From contig NZ_LT607413.1 of assembly GCF_900091495.1 (NCBI RefSeq), positions 7,083,001 through 7,147,000 on the forward strand: a stretch of DNA of 64,000 nucleotides. Reading direction: 5' to 3'. Both the position numbers and the translations under genes were made by a program. Origin of the DNA: Micromonospora echinospora (lineage in GTDB: Bacteria > Actinomycetota > Actinomycetes > Mycobacteriales > Micromonosporaceae). The notes under the pieces are model-generated. The model did no database searches and had not been told where the DNA came from. It was given only the letters and a program-made list of their open reading frames with translations. Positions 25,155 to 34,295 of this stretch are shown in pieces (within the stretch, counting starts at the first letter, position 1; the number at the start of each line of letters is the position of its first letter).

Positions 25155-25484
25155 TCAGTTCTCGCGGATGCGCTGCACCGGGTCGACGACCGGCTGCTGC
25201 GGCGGAGCCTGGTACGGCTGGCCGGTGTGGGGCGCCTGCTGCGGGTGCGGGGCGTACGGCGCCTGCTGGGCGGCCTGCGGCGGCAGCGGCTGGTAGCCGG
25301 CCTGGGCGTCCGCCTTCTCGGCGAGGTCGCGGTCGTTGTCGTCGTGCAGGCTCTTGGTTTCCGCCTTGATGATGCGCAACGACCGACCCAGCGAACGGGC
25401 CGCGTCGGGGAGCCGCTTCGCGCCGAAGAGCAGGATCAGCACGACCACGAGTACGGCGATGTGCCACGGCTTGAGGGCACCCAT
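25155..25484 (-). CDS. tatA: Twin-arginine translocase subunit TatA
   Basis: 109 residues from ATG 25484, with a CTGGAG site upstream. N-terminal membrane helix (HIAVLVVVLILLFG), the conserved FGAKRLPDAARSLG hinge, an amphipathic helix and a Gln/Pro-rich tail. Oligomerises to form the Tat pore. Followed by tatC; preceded by a small membrane protein gene and pafC/pafB, as in other actinobacteria. Confidence 0.95.
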   Translation of the reverse strand: MGALKPWHIAVLVVVLILLFGAKRLPDAARSLGRSLRIIKAETKSLHDDNDRDLAEKADAQAGYQPLPPQAAQQAPYAPHPQQAPHTGQPYQAPPQQPVVDPVQRIREN

Positions 25485-25530
25485 GGGAAGCTCCAGTCGC
25501 TCTGTGTGTCGGGGTGGTGTGTCGCAGCCC

Positions 25531-25536
25531 ATCGTA
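25531..25536 (-). promoter_or_regulatory. Candidate -10 of the tatA-tatC unit
   Basis: TACGAT on the minus strand, 46 nt before ATG 25484. The intervening leader carries the GGAG ribosome-binding site. Confidence 0.4.
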
Positions 25537-25660
25537 CGTGCGCTGCGAGCTTCCGCCACCCGCCGGGCCACTGGCTGTGCGGTCCGGTCGGTGAAGTCTC
25601 GACCAACCCCCGGTGTCCCGTCAACCGTCCCGGGCAACCCTCTCCGCAGCTCACGAGTGA

Positions 25661-25701
25661 GCGTCGAGTGCCGGTCAGTCGGCGTCGAGTGCCGGTCAGT
25701 C
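25661..25701. repeat. 21-bp tandem duplication at a gene end
   Basis: GCGTCGAGTGCCGGTCAGTC occurs at 25661-25680 and again at 25682-25701, followed each time by G. The second copy contains the stop codon of the small membrane protein gene, so the duplication repeats its terminal context. Confidence 0.8.
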
Positions 25702-25944
25702 GCCGCGCCGTGCCTTGATCAGCTCGACCCGCTGCTGGGCGACGGCGATCTGCCGCTGCAATCCCTCGGCCCGCTCCTGGAGCACCTCGGCGGTCGACTG
25801 GAGCGCCTCGGCCTGCGCCTGCCGCTGTTGCAGGGCCAGCGCCGCCCGGCGCAGCCGGGGCAGGCGGGCCAGCACCGGCCGGACGGCCAGCGCCAGCACG
25901 ACCAGCGGGACGAGCACCACCGCGAGCACGATCCACTTCACCAC
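25696..25944 (-). CDS. Small membrane protein with cytoplasmic coiled coil
   Basis: About 82 residues from GTG 25944 (GTG 25941 is equally possible). One N-terminal transmembrane helix (VKWIVLAVVLVPLVVLALAV), then a long charged and Gln-rich heptad region (LQQRQAQAEALQ, LQERAEGLQRQI) likely to be a coiled coil. Sits 10 bp after pafC and before tatA, same strand. A gene of this kind is conserved at this position in related bacteria as far as I recall, without assigned function. Confidence 0.72.
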   Translation of the reverse strand: MVKWIVLAVVLVPLVVLALAVRPVLARLPRLRRAALALQQRQAQAEALQSTAEVLQERAEGLQRQIAVAQQRVELIKARRGD

Positions 25945-25954
25945 GGCGGTCAGC

Positions 25955-27091
25955 CTACTGCCTGCCCGGGTCACCCGCCGGGCTGGCCGCGCCCGCCACC
26001 CCGGCCACCACCGCCGGCACGTCGACGGCGGAAGCCGGCACCCCGGCGGCCGGGTCCGGCACGTCGATGGCCGGTCCGGCGGCCCCGGCGAGGGAGCCGG
26101 CCGCGTCGTCCACCGCTGGGGTGGCGTACGCGTCGAGGGCGGCCAGCGCTTGGGCACGCACCTGCTCGGCCAGCTCCACCGGGGCCACCACGGTCGCCTC
26201 CGGGCCGAGCCCGAGCACGAAACGACGGGCCCAGCCCAGGTCGGTGACGCGCAGCGAGACCAGCCAGTGGTCCCCCTCGCCCGCCTCCACCCGCTCGCAC
26301 GGGTAGTACTCCGTGATCCACCGCTCCCGGCGACCGATCCGCAGGGTGATCAGCGGCAGGTCCGCCGACGGGCGGAACACCCCGCCGGTGAGGTCGTACG
26401 GGCGGGCCTGAGGCGGCACCGCCACCGGCTCGTCCAGCTCGGTGACCGCGTCGATCCGGTCGGCCCGGAACAGCCGGACCGCCTCGGCCCGGCGGCACCA
26501 CGCCTCCACGTACGCCCGGCCGCCGACCATCAGCATCCGCAGCGGGTCGACGACCCGCTCGGTGGTCTCGTCCCTTGCCGCCGTGTAGTAGGTGATCCGC
26601 AGCGCCCGGCCGCCCTCCACCGCCGCGCGCAGCGCCTCGACCCGCTCGCTGTCGCCGGGCAGCCGAACGGCGACTGGCGCGCCGACAGTGTCCCCGGCCG
26701 CGTCCTCGATCTTGGCGAGGGCCCGCTCGACCGCCTCCCGGTTGGCCACCCCCGGCGTCTCGGCGAGCATCCGCAACGCCACGACCAGCGCCAACGCCTC
26801 GTCCGGCGTCAGCCGCAACGGCCGGTCGATGCCGGCGTCGTAGGTGATGGTCACCCGGTCGCCGTCGAACGCCATGTCGATCAGGTCACCGGGACCGTAG
26901 CCGGGCAGCCCGCACACCCAGAGCAGCTCCAGATCCTCCCGGATCTGCCGTTCGGTCACCCCGAGGTCCCCCGCCGCCTCGGCGATCTCGATGCCCGGCC
27001 GGGCCAGAAGGTAGGGCACCAGGTTCAGCAGTCGGGCCAGCCGGTCGGCCGAGGCACGCGAACCGGTCGGGCGGGTGGCGGTACGACTCAC
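25955..27091 (-). CDS. pafC: WYL-domain regulator PafC
   Basis: 378 residues from GTG 27091, overlapping the pafB stop by 4 bp. N-terminal winged helix-turn-helix, then a WYL domain (residues about 150-220, VVDPLRMLMVGGRAYVEAWC) and a WCX extension. An unusual Ala/Pro/Val-rich tail of about 50 residues follows. PafB and PafC form a heterodimer that activates the RecA/LexA-independent DNA-damage response in mycobacteria; WYL domains are thought to sense nucleic acid. Same job inferred here from sequence and operon order. Confidence 0.93.
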   Translation of the reverse strand: MSRTATRPTGSRASADRLARLLNLVPYLLARPGIEIAEAAGDLGVTERQIREDLELLWVCGLPGYGPGDLIDMAFDGDRVTITYDAGIDRPLRLTPDEALALVVALRMLAETPGVANREAVERALAKIEDAAGDTVGAPVAVRLPGDSERVEALRAAVEGGRALRITYYTAARDETTERVVDPLRMLMVGGRAYVEAWCRRAEAVRLFRADRIDAVTELDEPVAVPPQARPYDLTGGVFRPSADLPLITLRIGRRERWITEYYPCERVEAGEGDHWLVSLRVTDLGWARRFVLGLGPEATVVAPVELAEQVRAQALAALDAYATPAVDDAAGSLAGAAGPAIDVPDPAAGVPASAVDVPAVVAGVAGAASPAGDPGRQ

Positions 27092-28083
27092 CGGGCACCT
27101 CCGCTCGTCGCGACCTCGTCGTGCCGGGCCGCGACCTCCTTCAGTCGTTGGATGACCGCCTCCCGCACCTCCGGCGGGCTGAGCACCCGCACGTCCGGGC
27201 CGTACCCGACGAGCTGGCCGGCCAGCGACTCCGGGTCGGCGTACGGCAGGACCAGCCGGTCCCCGTCCGGCCCGGTGCTGCCCCCGACCGCCCAGCGGCG
27301 CAGCCCGGCGGCCCGGCCCGGGGCGACCAGGACGGTGGCCCGGCCGGTCCGCTCCACCGGCCCGGACCAGCGGGCGACGTGGCTGATCAGATCGACCTCC
27401 GGCGGGGTGTACGCGCCGGGGCGGCCGGTGACCCGGACCGCGCCGACCACCCGGGAGAGCCGGAAGCAGCGGGTGGCCTCCCGCTCCAGGTCGTGGCCGA
27501 CCACGTACCACCGGCCCCGCCAGCAGACCACGCCCCACGGCTGGAGCCGGCGGGTGGCGGGCGCGTCACCGTCGGGGGTGCGGTAGTCGAAGCTCACCTC
27601 GCGCCGGTCCCGCGCGGCGGCGGTCAGCGGCGCGAACGCCGGGTCCACCGTGACCATCGGCTCCAGGCCGAGGGTGGCCTGCGGGTCCACGTCCACGCCG
27701 GCGGCGCGCAGCTTCGCCAGCCCCGAGGAGGCGGCGGCGGCCAGCCCGGCGTGCTGCCACAGTCGGGCCGCGATGCCCACCGCGGCGGCCTCGTCCGGTT
27801 CGAGCGGGATGTCGGGCAGCGCGTACTCGCGGTGGGCGATCCGGTAACCCGGCTCGGTGTCGAAGACACTGGCGGTCCCGGTCTCCAGCGGCACGCCCAG
27901 CTCCCGCAACTCGGCCTTGTCCCGCTCGAACTTGCGCTGGAAGGCCTCGTGGTCGCGGACGTCGTCCGGATCGTGTTCGTAGCCGGGCACCGTCGCGGCG
28001 ATCTGCGCGGCGGTGAGGAACCGTCGCGTGGACAGCAGGCAGATCACCAGGTTGACCAGGCGCTCGGTACGGGTCCGCGACAC
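27088..28083 (-). CDS. pafB: WYL-domain regulator PafB
   Basis: 331 residues from GTG 28083. N-terminal helix-turn-helix (RLVNLVICLLSTRRFLTAAQIA), WYL domain near residues 150-220 (LQPWGVVCWRGRWYVVGHD) and a C-terminal WCX domain. Coupled to pafC by a 4-bp overlap. TAGCGT sits 7 nt before the GTG, so the mRNA is probably leaderless. Despite the name, the proteins act in DNA-damage transcription rather than in pupylation. Confidence 0.93.
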   Translation of the reverse strand: MSRTRTERLVNLVICLLSTRRFLTAAQIAATVPGYEHDPDDVRDHEAFQRKFERDKAELRELGVPLETGTASVFDTEPGYRIAHREYALPDIPLEPDEAAAVGIAARLWQHAGLAAAASSGLAKLRAAGVDVDPQATLGLEPMVTVDPAFAPLTAAARDRREVSFDYRTPDGDAPATRRLQPWGVVCWRGRWYVVGHDLEREATRCFRLSRVVGAVRVTGRPGAYTPPEVDLISHVARWSGPVERTGRATVLVAPGRAAGLRRWAVGGSTGPDGDRLVLPYADPESLAGQLVGYGPDVRVLSPPEVREAVIQRLKEVAARHDEVATSGGAR

Positions 28084-28090
28084 GTGCAAG

Positions 28091-28096
28091 ACGCTA
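28091..28096 (-). promoter_or_regulatory. Leaderless-type -10 of pafBC
   Basis: TAGCGT on the minus strand, 7 nt before GTG 28083, with no ribosome-binding site. Confidence 0.6.
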
Positions 28097-28194
28097 GCAG
28101 CCCGCCGACCCCCGCAGACCGCGCACCCACACGGGCGGCGCGGCGCCGTCGGTCGCCCCGCCCGGGTGCTGGCGGCGGTCCCGGGCCGTCGGGT

Positions 28195-28248
28195 GGTAGC
28201 AGGGGACCCCTCCTCATCGAAAAGCGGTAACAGGGGGCCCTTCCTACC
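28195..28248. repeat. 54-bp palindromic element, copy 3
   Basis: Begins GGTAGCAGGGGACCCC and ends CCCTTCCTACC, with several arm mismatches against the perfect copy but the same length and a GAAAAGCGG centre. It lies between divergent genes (pafB and the CDF transporter), which rules out a simple terminator role for the family. Confidence 0.85.
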
Positions 28249-28300
28249 GTCGCGGGCCGACAGCCGGCGACCGGGCGGGCGCCGACCATAGGGTGGGCCC

Positions 28301-29278
28301 ATGGCGGAAGCCGCAGCCAGGACCGAGAGTGTCGGCACGGTTGTCGTGGCCGGGGCCGCGAACCTCGCCATCGCCGTGGCCAAGCTCGTCGCCGGGCTGC
28401 TGTCCGGCTCGGCGGCGATGCTCTCCGAGGCCGTCCACTCGCTCGCCGACACCACCACCGAGGTGCTGCTCTACACCGCCCTGCGGCGGGGCGCGCGCCC
28501 CGCCGACCCCCGGCACCCCTTCGGGTACGGCAAGGAGAGCTACGTCTGGGCGCTGCTCGCCGCGTTGTTCACCTTCGTGGCCGGGGCCGGTTTCGCCGTC
28601 ACCCACGGGGTCACCACGATCCTCGTTCACGAGCACCGCGGCGACTACCTCGCGTCGTACGTCGTGCTCGCCGTCTCGTTCGTCATCGAGTCGGTCTCAC
28701 TGGCCCGCGCGGCGCGGCAGGTCCGCCGGGAGTCACGCCGCTGGCGTACCAGCCCGCGCCACTTCCTGCGGATGACCGCGGACACCACCGTCAAGGCGGT
28801 CTTCCTGGAGGACAGCGCCGCGCTGGTGGGGCTGCTGCTGGCCGCGTTCGGCGTGGGCCTGTCCCAGCTGACCGGCGAGGAGGTCTACGACGGGATCGCC
28901 TCGATCCTGATCGGGCTGCTGCTCCTGGTCGTCGCCACCATCCTGGCGTACAGCAACGTCTCCCTGCTGGTCGGCCGGTCGGTGCCGGGGCGGATCCGGC
29001 GCGAGATCGAGGACGAACTCGTCGGCCTGCCCACGGTGCGGCGGGTCGACACCCTGCTCACCATGCAGCTCGGTCCGGCCGACGTGCTGGTCGCCGCCAA
29101 GGTCGACTTCTCGGACGACGCGACCGGCGCGGACATCGAGGCCGCGGCGGACGCGGCCGAGCGGCAACTCACCGGACGCTACCCCGAGATCCGGTACGTC
29201 TTCCTCGACCCGACCCGGGCGCGCCCCGGGACGGCCGACCCCGCCCCGGACCCCGACGAGCCGCCGCCGGGGACCTGA
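28301..29278 (+). CDS. Cation diffusion facilitator family transporter
   Basis: 325 residues, five or six transmembrane segments and a C-terminal cytoplasmic domain of about 90 residues. The helix 2 metal site reads HSLAD (His46, Asp50). In helix 5 the usual HxxxD is replaced by LEDSAAL, as in the ZnT9-like branch, so metal choice may differ from classic zinc exporters. ATG 28301 has TAGGGT (28289-28294) 6 nt upstream and no ribosome-binding site. Not part of the paf operon; divergent from pafB. Confidence 0.9.
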   Translation: MAEAAARTESVGTVVVAGAANLAIAVAKLVAGLLSGSAAMLSEAVHSLADTTTEVLLYTALRRGARPADPRHPFGYGKESYVWALLAALFTFVAGAGFAVTHGVTTILVHEHRGDYLASYVVLAVSFVIESVSLARAARQVRRESRRWRTSPRHFLRMTADTTVKAVFLEDSAALVGLLLAAFGVGLSQLTGEEVYDGIASILIGLLLLVVATILAYSNVSLLVGRSVPGRIRREIEDELVGLPTVRRVDTLLTMQLGPADVLVAAKVDFSDDATGADIEAAADAAERQLTGRYPEIRYVFLDPTRARPGTADPAPDPDEPPPGT

Positions 29279-29347
29279 CCAGCCACGGGTACGAACGGCG
29301 GGTACCCGGGCGTGGACCATCGGCCGGACGCCGATAGCGTGCCCGTC

Positions 29348-30430
29348 ATGGTGCGATGGCGGACGGCGACGGTCACGGCACTACGGCGCCGGTGGCACGG
29401 CGCGACGGAACTCGACGTGGTCCTGCCCGACGGGGCCACCATGCGGGCGCTGGCCTACCCGGAGCTGGTCGGCGAGCCGGAGCCCGGTGACCGGGTGCTG
29501 CTCAACGTCGGCGCGCTGCTGATGGGGCTCGGCACCGGCGGGTACGCGCTCGTCGTCGCCCTGCCCGACCGGCTGCCCGAAGACCCGCCGCAGGCCGCCA
29601 CCCGCGACGCCGGGCATCTAGTCAAGGCCCGCTACACCCCGCTGCAACCGATCCTGCTCGGGGTCGACGAGGAGGCCTCCCCGCACCACCCGCTGCTCGC
29701 CGACGCCGACGACCTGGCCGGCATGCCGGTGGTCACCGCCGACCTGCACTCCGCGCTCCCGGCGATCCTCGCCGGGGTGCACGCCGACCGTCCCGACTGC
29801 CGGGTCGCCTACCTGCTCACCGACGGCGGGGCGCTGCCCGCCTGGTTCTCCCGCACCCTCGCCGGGCTGCGCGGGCGCCTAGCCGGCACGATCAGCGTCG
29901 GGCAGGCCTTCGGCGGCGACCTGGAGGCGAGCACCCTGCACACCGGGCTGCTGGCCGCCCGGCACGTCCTGCACGCCGACGTCGCCGTCGTCGCCCAGGG
30001 GCCGGGGAACCTGGGCACCGGCACCCGGTGGGGCTACTCCGGGGTGGCCGTCGGCGAGGCGGTCAACGCGGTCGCCGTCCTCGGCGGGCGGCCGGTCGGC
30101 TCGCTGCGGATCTCCGACGCGGACCCGCGTCCCCGGCACCGGGGGGTATCCCACCACAGCCTCACCGCGTACGGCCGGGTCGCGCTCGCCCCGGCTGAGC
30201 TGGTCGTCCCGGACGGCCTCGCCCCCGCCCTGGACGCCGAGGTCGCGGCGGCGCTGACGCCGCTGGCCGCGCGGCACCGGATCGTCCGGGTCGACACCGA
30301 CGGGCTGGACGCCGCGCTCCGGGCCAGTGCCGTGCCGCTGTCGACGATGGGACGCGGCCTGGACGCCGACCACGCGTACTTCCTGGCCGCCGCCGCAGCC
30401 GGCCGGTACGCCGCCCGCCTGGCCGACTGA
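29348..30430 (+). CDS. DUF3866-family protein
   Basis: 360 residues from ATG 29348 (TAGCGT 7 nt upstream at 29335-29340, no ribosome-binding site). Recognised as DUF3866: N-terminal beta-rich segment, then a Rossmann-like core with LTDGGALPAWFSRTLAGL and GPGNLGTGTRWGYSG. No catalytic role is known for the family. Conserved near proteasome-accessory genes in actinobacteria, but a functional link is unproven. Confidence 0.82.
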   Translation: MVRWRTATVTALRRRWHGATELDVVLPDGATMRALAYPELVGEPEPGDRVLLNVGALLMGLGTGGYALVVALPDRLPEDPPQAATRDAGHLVKARYTPLQPILLGVDEEASPHHPLLADADDLAGMPVVTADLHSALPAILAGVHADRPDCRVAYLLTDGGALPAWFSRTLAGLRGRLAGTISVGQAFGGDLEASTLHTGLLAARHVLHADVAVVAQGPGNLGTGTRWGYSGVAVGEAVNAVAVLGGRPVGSLRISDADPRPRHRGVSHHSLTAYGRVALAPAELVVPDGLAPALDAEVAAALTPLAARHRIVRVDTDGLDAALRASAVPLSTMGRGLDADHAYFLAAAAAGRYAARLAD

Positions 30431-30518
30431 CCGCCGGACACGGGCATCGACCGCCTGACGCGGGGGGCATCGACCGGACGACGCGGAACGGCCATCGGAC
30501 AGGCGGAAGCTGGACGAC

Positions 30519-30698
30519 TCAGGCCAGGAACACCAGGGCCAGCCAGCCGCCCACCATCGCCGCCAGCGCGAGCGCGAGCACCCAGGTCGGCACCGTGTAC
30601 TCGCCGCGCCGGTTCCGCTCGATCTCGTCGCGGATCTTCTGCCGGCGCCGCTCCACCCAGGTCAGGCGCTCGCGGTCCGGCGGTGAGGAGTTGACCAT
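30519..30698 (-). CDS. Small single-pass membrane protein downstream of pafA
   Basis: 59 residues from ATG 30698. Highly charged N-terminal half (RERLTWVERRRQKIRDEIER) and a C-terminal transmembrane helix (VLALALAAMVGGWLALVFLA). TACGCT lies 9 nt before the ATG (30708-30713), again without a ribosome-binding site, so it may have its own promoter. It is 65 bp after pafA on the same strand. Function unknown; C-terminal tail-anchor topology is inferred. Confidence 0.65.
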   Translation of the reverse strand: MVNSSPPDRERLTWVERRRQKIRDEIERNRRGEYTVPTWVLALALAAMVGGWLALVFLA

Positions 30699-30763
30699 AA
30701 CCCGGCAAGCGTACCGGGGTGTCCCGACGGCCCCGGTGGGACCCGCCAGGACACCCACCCCGG

Positions 30764-32122
30764 TCACATGCTGGCGATCAGCCGCTCCACCCGCTCGTCG
30801 TACGCCCGGAACGGGTCCTTGCACAGCACGGTGCGCTGCGCCTGGTCGTTGAGCTTGAGGTGCACCCAGTCGACGGTGAAGTCCCGCCGCTTCTCCTGGG
30901 CGTGCCGGATGAACTCGCCCCGCAGCCGGGCCCGGGTGGTCTGCGGCGGCGTCTCCTTCGCCTCGAAGATCTCCGGGTCGGTGGTCACCCGGTCGACCTG
31001 GCCCCGCCGCTCCAGCAGGGCGTAGAGGCCCCGGCCGCGCCGCAGGTCGTGGTACGCCAGGTCCATCTGGGCGACCCGGGGATGCGACAACGGCAGGTCG
31101 TGCTTGCGCTGGTACCGCTCGATCAGCCGGAGCTTGGTCACCCAGTCGATCTCCCGGGCGACCGGCTCCAGGTCACCGGTCTCGACCGCCCGCAGCACCC
31201 GGCCCCACAGCTCCACCACCCGCTTGGCGGTCTGGTCACCGCCGCGCCGCTCGACGAACTCGGTCGCCCGGGCGAGGTACTCCTGCTGGATCTCCAGGGC
31301 GCTGACTTCCTTGCCCGAGGAGAGCCGCACCTTGCGCCGGCCGGTGATGTCGTGCGACACCTCGCGGATCGCCCGGATCGGGTTCTCCAGGGTGAGGTCC
31401 CGCATCACCACGCCGGCCTCGATCATCCGCAGCACGATGTCGGCCGACCCGACCTTCAGCAGCGTGGTGACCTCGTTCATGTTCGAGTCGCCGACGATCA
31501 CGTGCAGCCGGCGGTACCGCTCGGCGTCGGCGTGCGGCTCGTCCCGGGTGTTGATGATCGGCCGGCTCCGGGTGGTCGCCGACGAGACCCCCTCCCAGAT
31601 GTGCTCGGCGCGCTGGGACAGGCAGTACACCGCCCCGCGCGGGGTCTGGAGCACCTTGCCCGCCCCGCAGATCAACTGCCGGGTGACCAGGAACGGGATC
31701 AGCACGTCGGCCAGCCGCCCGAACTCCCCGTGCCGGGAGACGAGGTAGTTCTCGTGGCAGCCGTACGAGTTGCCGGCCGAGTCGGTGTTGTTCTTGAACA
31801 GGTAGATCTCGCCCGCGATGCCCTCGTCGTGCAGTCGCTTCTCCGCGTCGACCAGCAGACCCTCCAGGATCCGCTCGCCGGCCCGGTCGTGGGCGACCAG
31901 GTCGACCACCGAGTCGCACTCCGGCGTGGCGTACTCCGGGTGCGAACCGACATCGAGGTAGAGACGGGCACCGTTGCGCAGGAACACATTGCTCGACCGG
32001 CCCCACGACACCACCCGACGGAAGAGGTACCGCGCGACCTCGTCAGGGGAGAGCCGCCGCTGGCCCCGGTAGGTACAGGTGACGCCGTACTCGGTCTCGA
32101 TACCGAAGATTCGCCGCTCCAT
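30764..32122 (-). CDS. pafA: Pup-protein ligase PafA
   Basis: 452 residues, full length. Glutamine-synthetase-like fold: Mg-binding Glu9 in GIETEYG, catalytic base Asp57 in [16 protein letters not shown], and the [16 protein letters not shown] nucleotide-site region. It joins the C-terminal glutamate of Pup to lysines of target proteins in the cytosol, using ATP. TAATGT lies 6 nt before the ATG, so translation is probably leaderless. Paralogous to dop 4 kb away. Confidence 0.97.
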   Translation of the reverse strand: MERRIFGIETEYGVTCTYRGQRRLSPDEVARYLFRRVVSWGRSSNVFLRNGARLYLDVGSHPEYATPECDSVVDLVAHDRAGERILEGLLVDAEKRLHDEGIAGEIYLFKNNTDSAGNSYGCHENYLVSRHGEFGRLADVLIPFLVTRQLICGAGKVLQTPRGAVYCLSQRAEHIWEGVSSATTRSRPIINTRDEPHADAERYRRLHVIVGDSNMNEVTTLLKVGSADIVLRMIEAGVVMRDLTLENPIRAIREVSHDITGRRKVRLSSGKEVSALEIQQEYLARATEFVERRGGDQTAKRVVELWGRVLRAVETGDLEPVAREIDWVTKLRLIERYQRKHDLPLSHPRVAQMDLAYHDLRRGRGLYALLERRGQVDRVTTDPEIFEAKETPPQTTRARLRGEFIRHAQEKRRDFTVDWVHLKLNDQAQRTVLCKDPFRAYDERVERLIASM

Positions 32123-32128
32123 GATGAG

Positions 32129-32134
32129 ACATTA
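32129..32134 (-). promoter_or_regulatory. Leaderless-type -10 of pafA
   Basis: TAATGT on the minus strand, 6 nt before ATG 32122; no ribosome-binding site. Confidence 0.6.
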
Positions 32135-32309
32135 GCCCCCCACGGCCTGAATTGGGCAGCGCTCGACGGCGGGGTTGTCGCACCCGGTCGTCGGGCCGCC
32201 ACCATCCGCGCCGAACGCCCGCCCGGTCAGCCCCCGGGCGGGTCGCCGCGGCACCGGGTCGAACCGTCCCCGCCCGCCGGCCCGTGGTCGGGCGTAGAGT
32301 TGGCCGACC

Positions 32310-33287
32310 GTGAGGATCCTCGTCACCGGCGGCGCCGGCTTCATCGGTTCGGCCTACGTGCGGCGCCTGCTGCGCGGCGCCGAGCCGGAGATCACCCCGA
32401 CCGCCCTGACCGTCCTGGACAGCTTCACCTACGCCGGTACGCGCGGCGCGCTCGCCGCCGTCCGCGCCGACCCCCGGCTGCGGGTGGTCCACGGCGACAT
32501 CCGGGACGTCGACCTCGTCGAGGGCACCGTGGCCGGGCACGACCTGGTCGTGCACTTCGCCGCCGAGTCCCATGTGGACCGGTCGATCGTCGGGGCGGCG
32601 ACGTTCGTCAGCGCCAACGTGCTCGGCACCCAGACCCTGCTCGACGCGGCCCTGCGCCACGGGGTCGGACGGTTCGTGCAGGTCTCCACCGACGAGGTCT
32701 ACGGTTCCGTCGACACCGGTTCGTGGAGCGAGGACGCGCCGCTGGACCCCTCGTCGCCGTACTCCGCCTCCAAGGCGGCGGCGGACCTGCTGGCGCTGGC
32801 CTACCACCGCACCCACGGTCTGGACGTGGTGATCACCCGAGGGGCGAACACCTACGGCCCCTACCAGTACCCGGAGAAGCTGGTCCCGCTCTTCGTCACC
32901 AACCTCGTCGACGGGCAGCCGGTGCCGCTCTACGGCGACGGGCGGAACGTCCGGGACTGGATGCACGTCGACGACCACTGCCACGGCATCGCCCTCGCCC
33001 AGCGGCACGGCCGGGCCGGACGGGTCTACCACCTCGGCGGCGGCACCGAGCTGACCAACCGGGAGATGACCGGCCGGATCCTCGCCGCCTGCGGGGCCGG
33101 CTGGGACCGGGTACGCCAGGTCGCGGACCGCAAGGGCCACGACCGGCGCTACTCGCTCGACACCACCCGCAGCCGCCAGGAACTGGGGTACGCCCCCCGG
33201 GTCGACCTGACGACCGGGCTGGCCGCCACGGTCGACTGGTACCGGTCGAACCGGGCCTGGTGGCGGCCGTTGAAGCTGGCCCGGTGA
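32310..33287 (+). CDS. dTDP-glucose 4,6-dehydratase-like NAD-dependent sugar enzyme
   Basis: 325 residues from GTG 32310. Extended short-chain dehydrogenase fold: NAD loop GGAGFIG, substrate and catalytic STDEVYG, and YSASK catalytic pair. Close in layout to RmlB/RfbB (AESHVDRSI, YGPYQYPEKLVPLF). One change is RGANTYGPYQ, where RmlB usually has RCSNNYGPYQ. No rmlA, rmlC, rmlD or glycosyltransferase is nearby, so it is an orphan sugar-nucleotide enzyme set on the opposite strand between pafA and prcA. TAGAGT at 32295-32300 is a possible -10. Confidence 0.88.
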   Translation: MRILVTGGAGFIGSAYVRRLLRGAEPEITPTALTVLDSFTYAGTRGALAAVRADPRLRVVHGDIRDVDLVEGTVAGHDLVVHFAAESHVDRSIVGAATFVSANVLGTQTLLDAALRHGVGRFVQVSTDEVYGSVDTGSWSEDAPLDPSSPYSASKAAADLLALAYHRTHGLDVVITRGANTYGPYQYPEKLVPLFVTNLVDGQPVPLYGDGRNVRDWMHVDDHCHGIALAQRHGRAGRVYHLGGGTELTNREMTGRILAACGAGWDRVRQVADRKGHDRRYSLDTTRSRQELGYAPRVDLTTGLAATVDWYRSNRAWWRPLKLAR

Positions 33288-33382
33288 ACCGGTGTCGACC
33301 TGGTGACGGCCGAAGCCGCCCCGGGGCGGGCCGTCGCCGGCCCGCCCGACCCGTCGGCGACCGTCTCAGCCGCCGGCCCGGA

Positions 33383-34231
33383 TCACGCCTCCGCCGAGCC
33401 GGTGGACTCCTCCGGAGTGGCCTCGGTGGTCTGCCCCTCCAGGTCGGCCGAGCCGGCCGAGGTGGTCGGCTTCCCCGCCGGGGCCGCCGGCGGCTTCGGC
33501 GTCTCCGCCCGGGCCGAACCGGCCGGCTCCTCGCCACCGTCGAGCAGCGCGGTCAGCGCCGCCCCGGTGATCCGGCGGAAGGTCCGCCCGACCCGGCCAC
33601 GGTCCAGCACCGCCACTTCGAGCTGGTTCGCGGCGATGGTCCGCGCCGCGCCCCCCTCGCCACCGACGCTGCCGAGGGCCTTCACCGCGACCTTGACCGC
33701 CTCGCCGAGGGACATGTCCGGGCGGTGCTCCGACTTGAGCACGCCGGAGATGGCCTCCGCCTGGCCGCCCATCGCCATCCGGCCCGGCTCGTCGTTCACC
33801 GAACCGTCGTAGGTGAGCCGGTAGAGCTCGTCCTGCTCCGCCGAGGAGCCCACCTCGGCGACGCAGATCTCCACCTCGAACGGCTTCGACTGCTCGGTGA
33901 AGATCGCGCCGAGGGTCTGCGCGAACGCGTTGGCCAACGCCCGGCCGGTCACGTCCCGCCGGTCGTAGCTGAGGCCGTTGAGGTCGGCCATCCGCACCCC
34001 GGCGCGCCGCAGGTTCTCGAACTCGTTGTACCGGCCGACGGCGGCGAAGCCGATCCGGTCGTAGATCTCACTGACCTTGTGCAGGGCGCTGGAGAGGTTC
34101 TCCGCGACGAAGAGCACCCCGCCCGCGTAGCTCAGGACCACCGCGCTCCGCCCCCGGGCGATGCCCTTGCGGGCCAGCTCGGAGCGGTCGCGCATGATCT
34201 GCTCGGGCGAGGCGTAGAACTGCATGGCCAC
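33383..34231 (-). CDS. prcA: 20S proteasome alpha subunit
   Basis: 282 residues. N-terminal [24 protein letters not shown] is the gating and activator-contact region of actinobacterial alpha subunits, followed by the Ntn-type fold. The last 50 residues are a Pro/Thr/Glu-rich tail. GTG with AGGAGAA upstream. It forms the outer heptameric rings that the Arc ATPase docks onto. Co-transcribed with prcB, 64 bp gap. Confidence 0.97.
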   Translation of the reverse strand: MAMQFYASPEQIMRDRSELARKGIARGRSAVVLSYAGGVLFVAENLSSALHKVSEIYDRIGFAAVGRYNEFENLRRAGVRMADLNGLSYDRRDVTGRALANAFAQTLGAIFTEQSKPFEVEICVAEVGSSAEQDELYRLTYDGSVNDEPGRMAMGGQAEAISGVLKSEHRPDMSLGEAVKVAVKALGSVGGEGGAARTIAANQLEVAVLDRGRVGRTFRRITGAALTALLDGGEEPAGSARAETPKPPAAPAGKPTTSAGSADLEGQTTEATPEESTGSAEA

Positions 34232-34295
34232 GACGGCGGTTCTCCTTCAGGCGCTGTGCTGACGGCTTCTGGTTGCTGCTGGGTGGGAAGCGGGG

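Noticed and set aside
32310..33287. Deoxysugar or antibiotic biosynthetic cluster
   Set aside because: Only a single dehydratase-like gene is present; no nucleotidyltransferase, epimerase, reductase, glycosyltransferase or synthase accompanies it.
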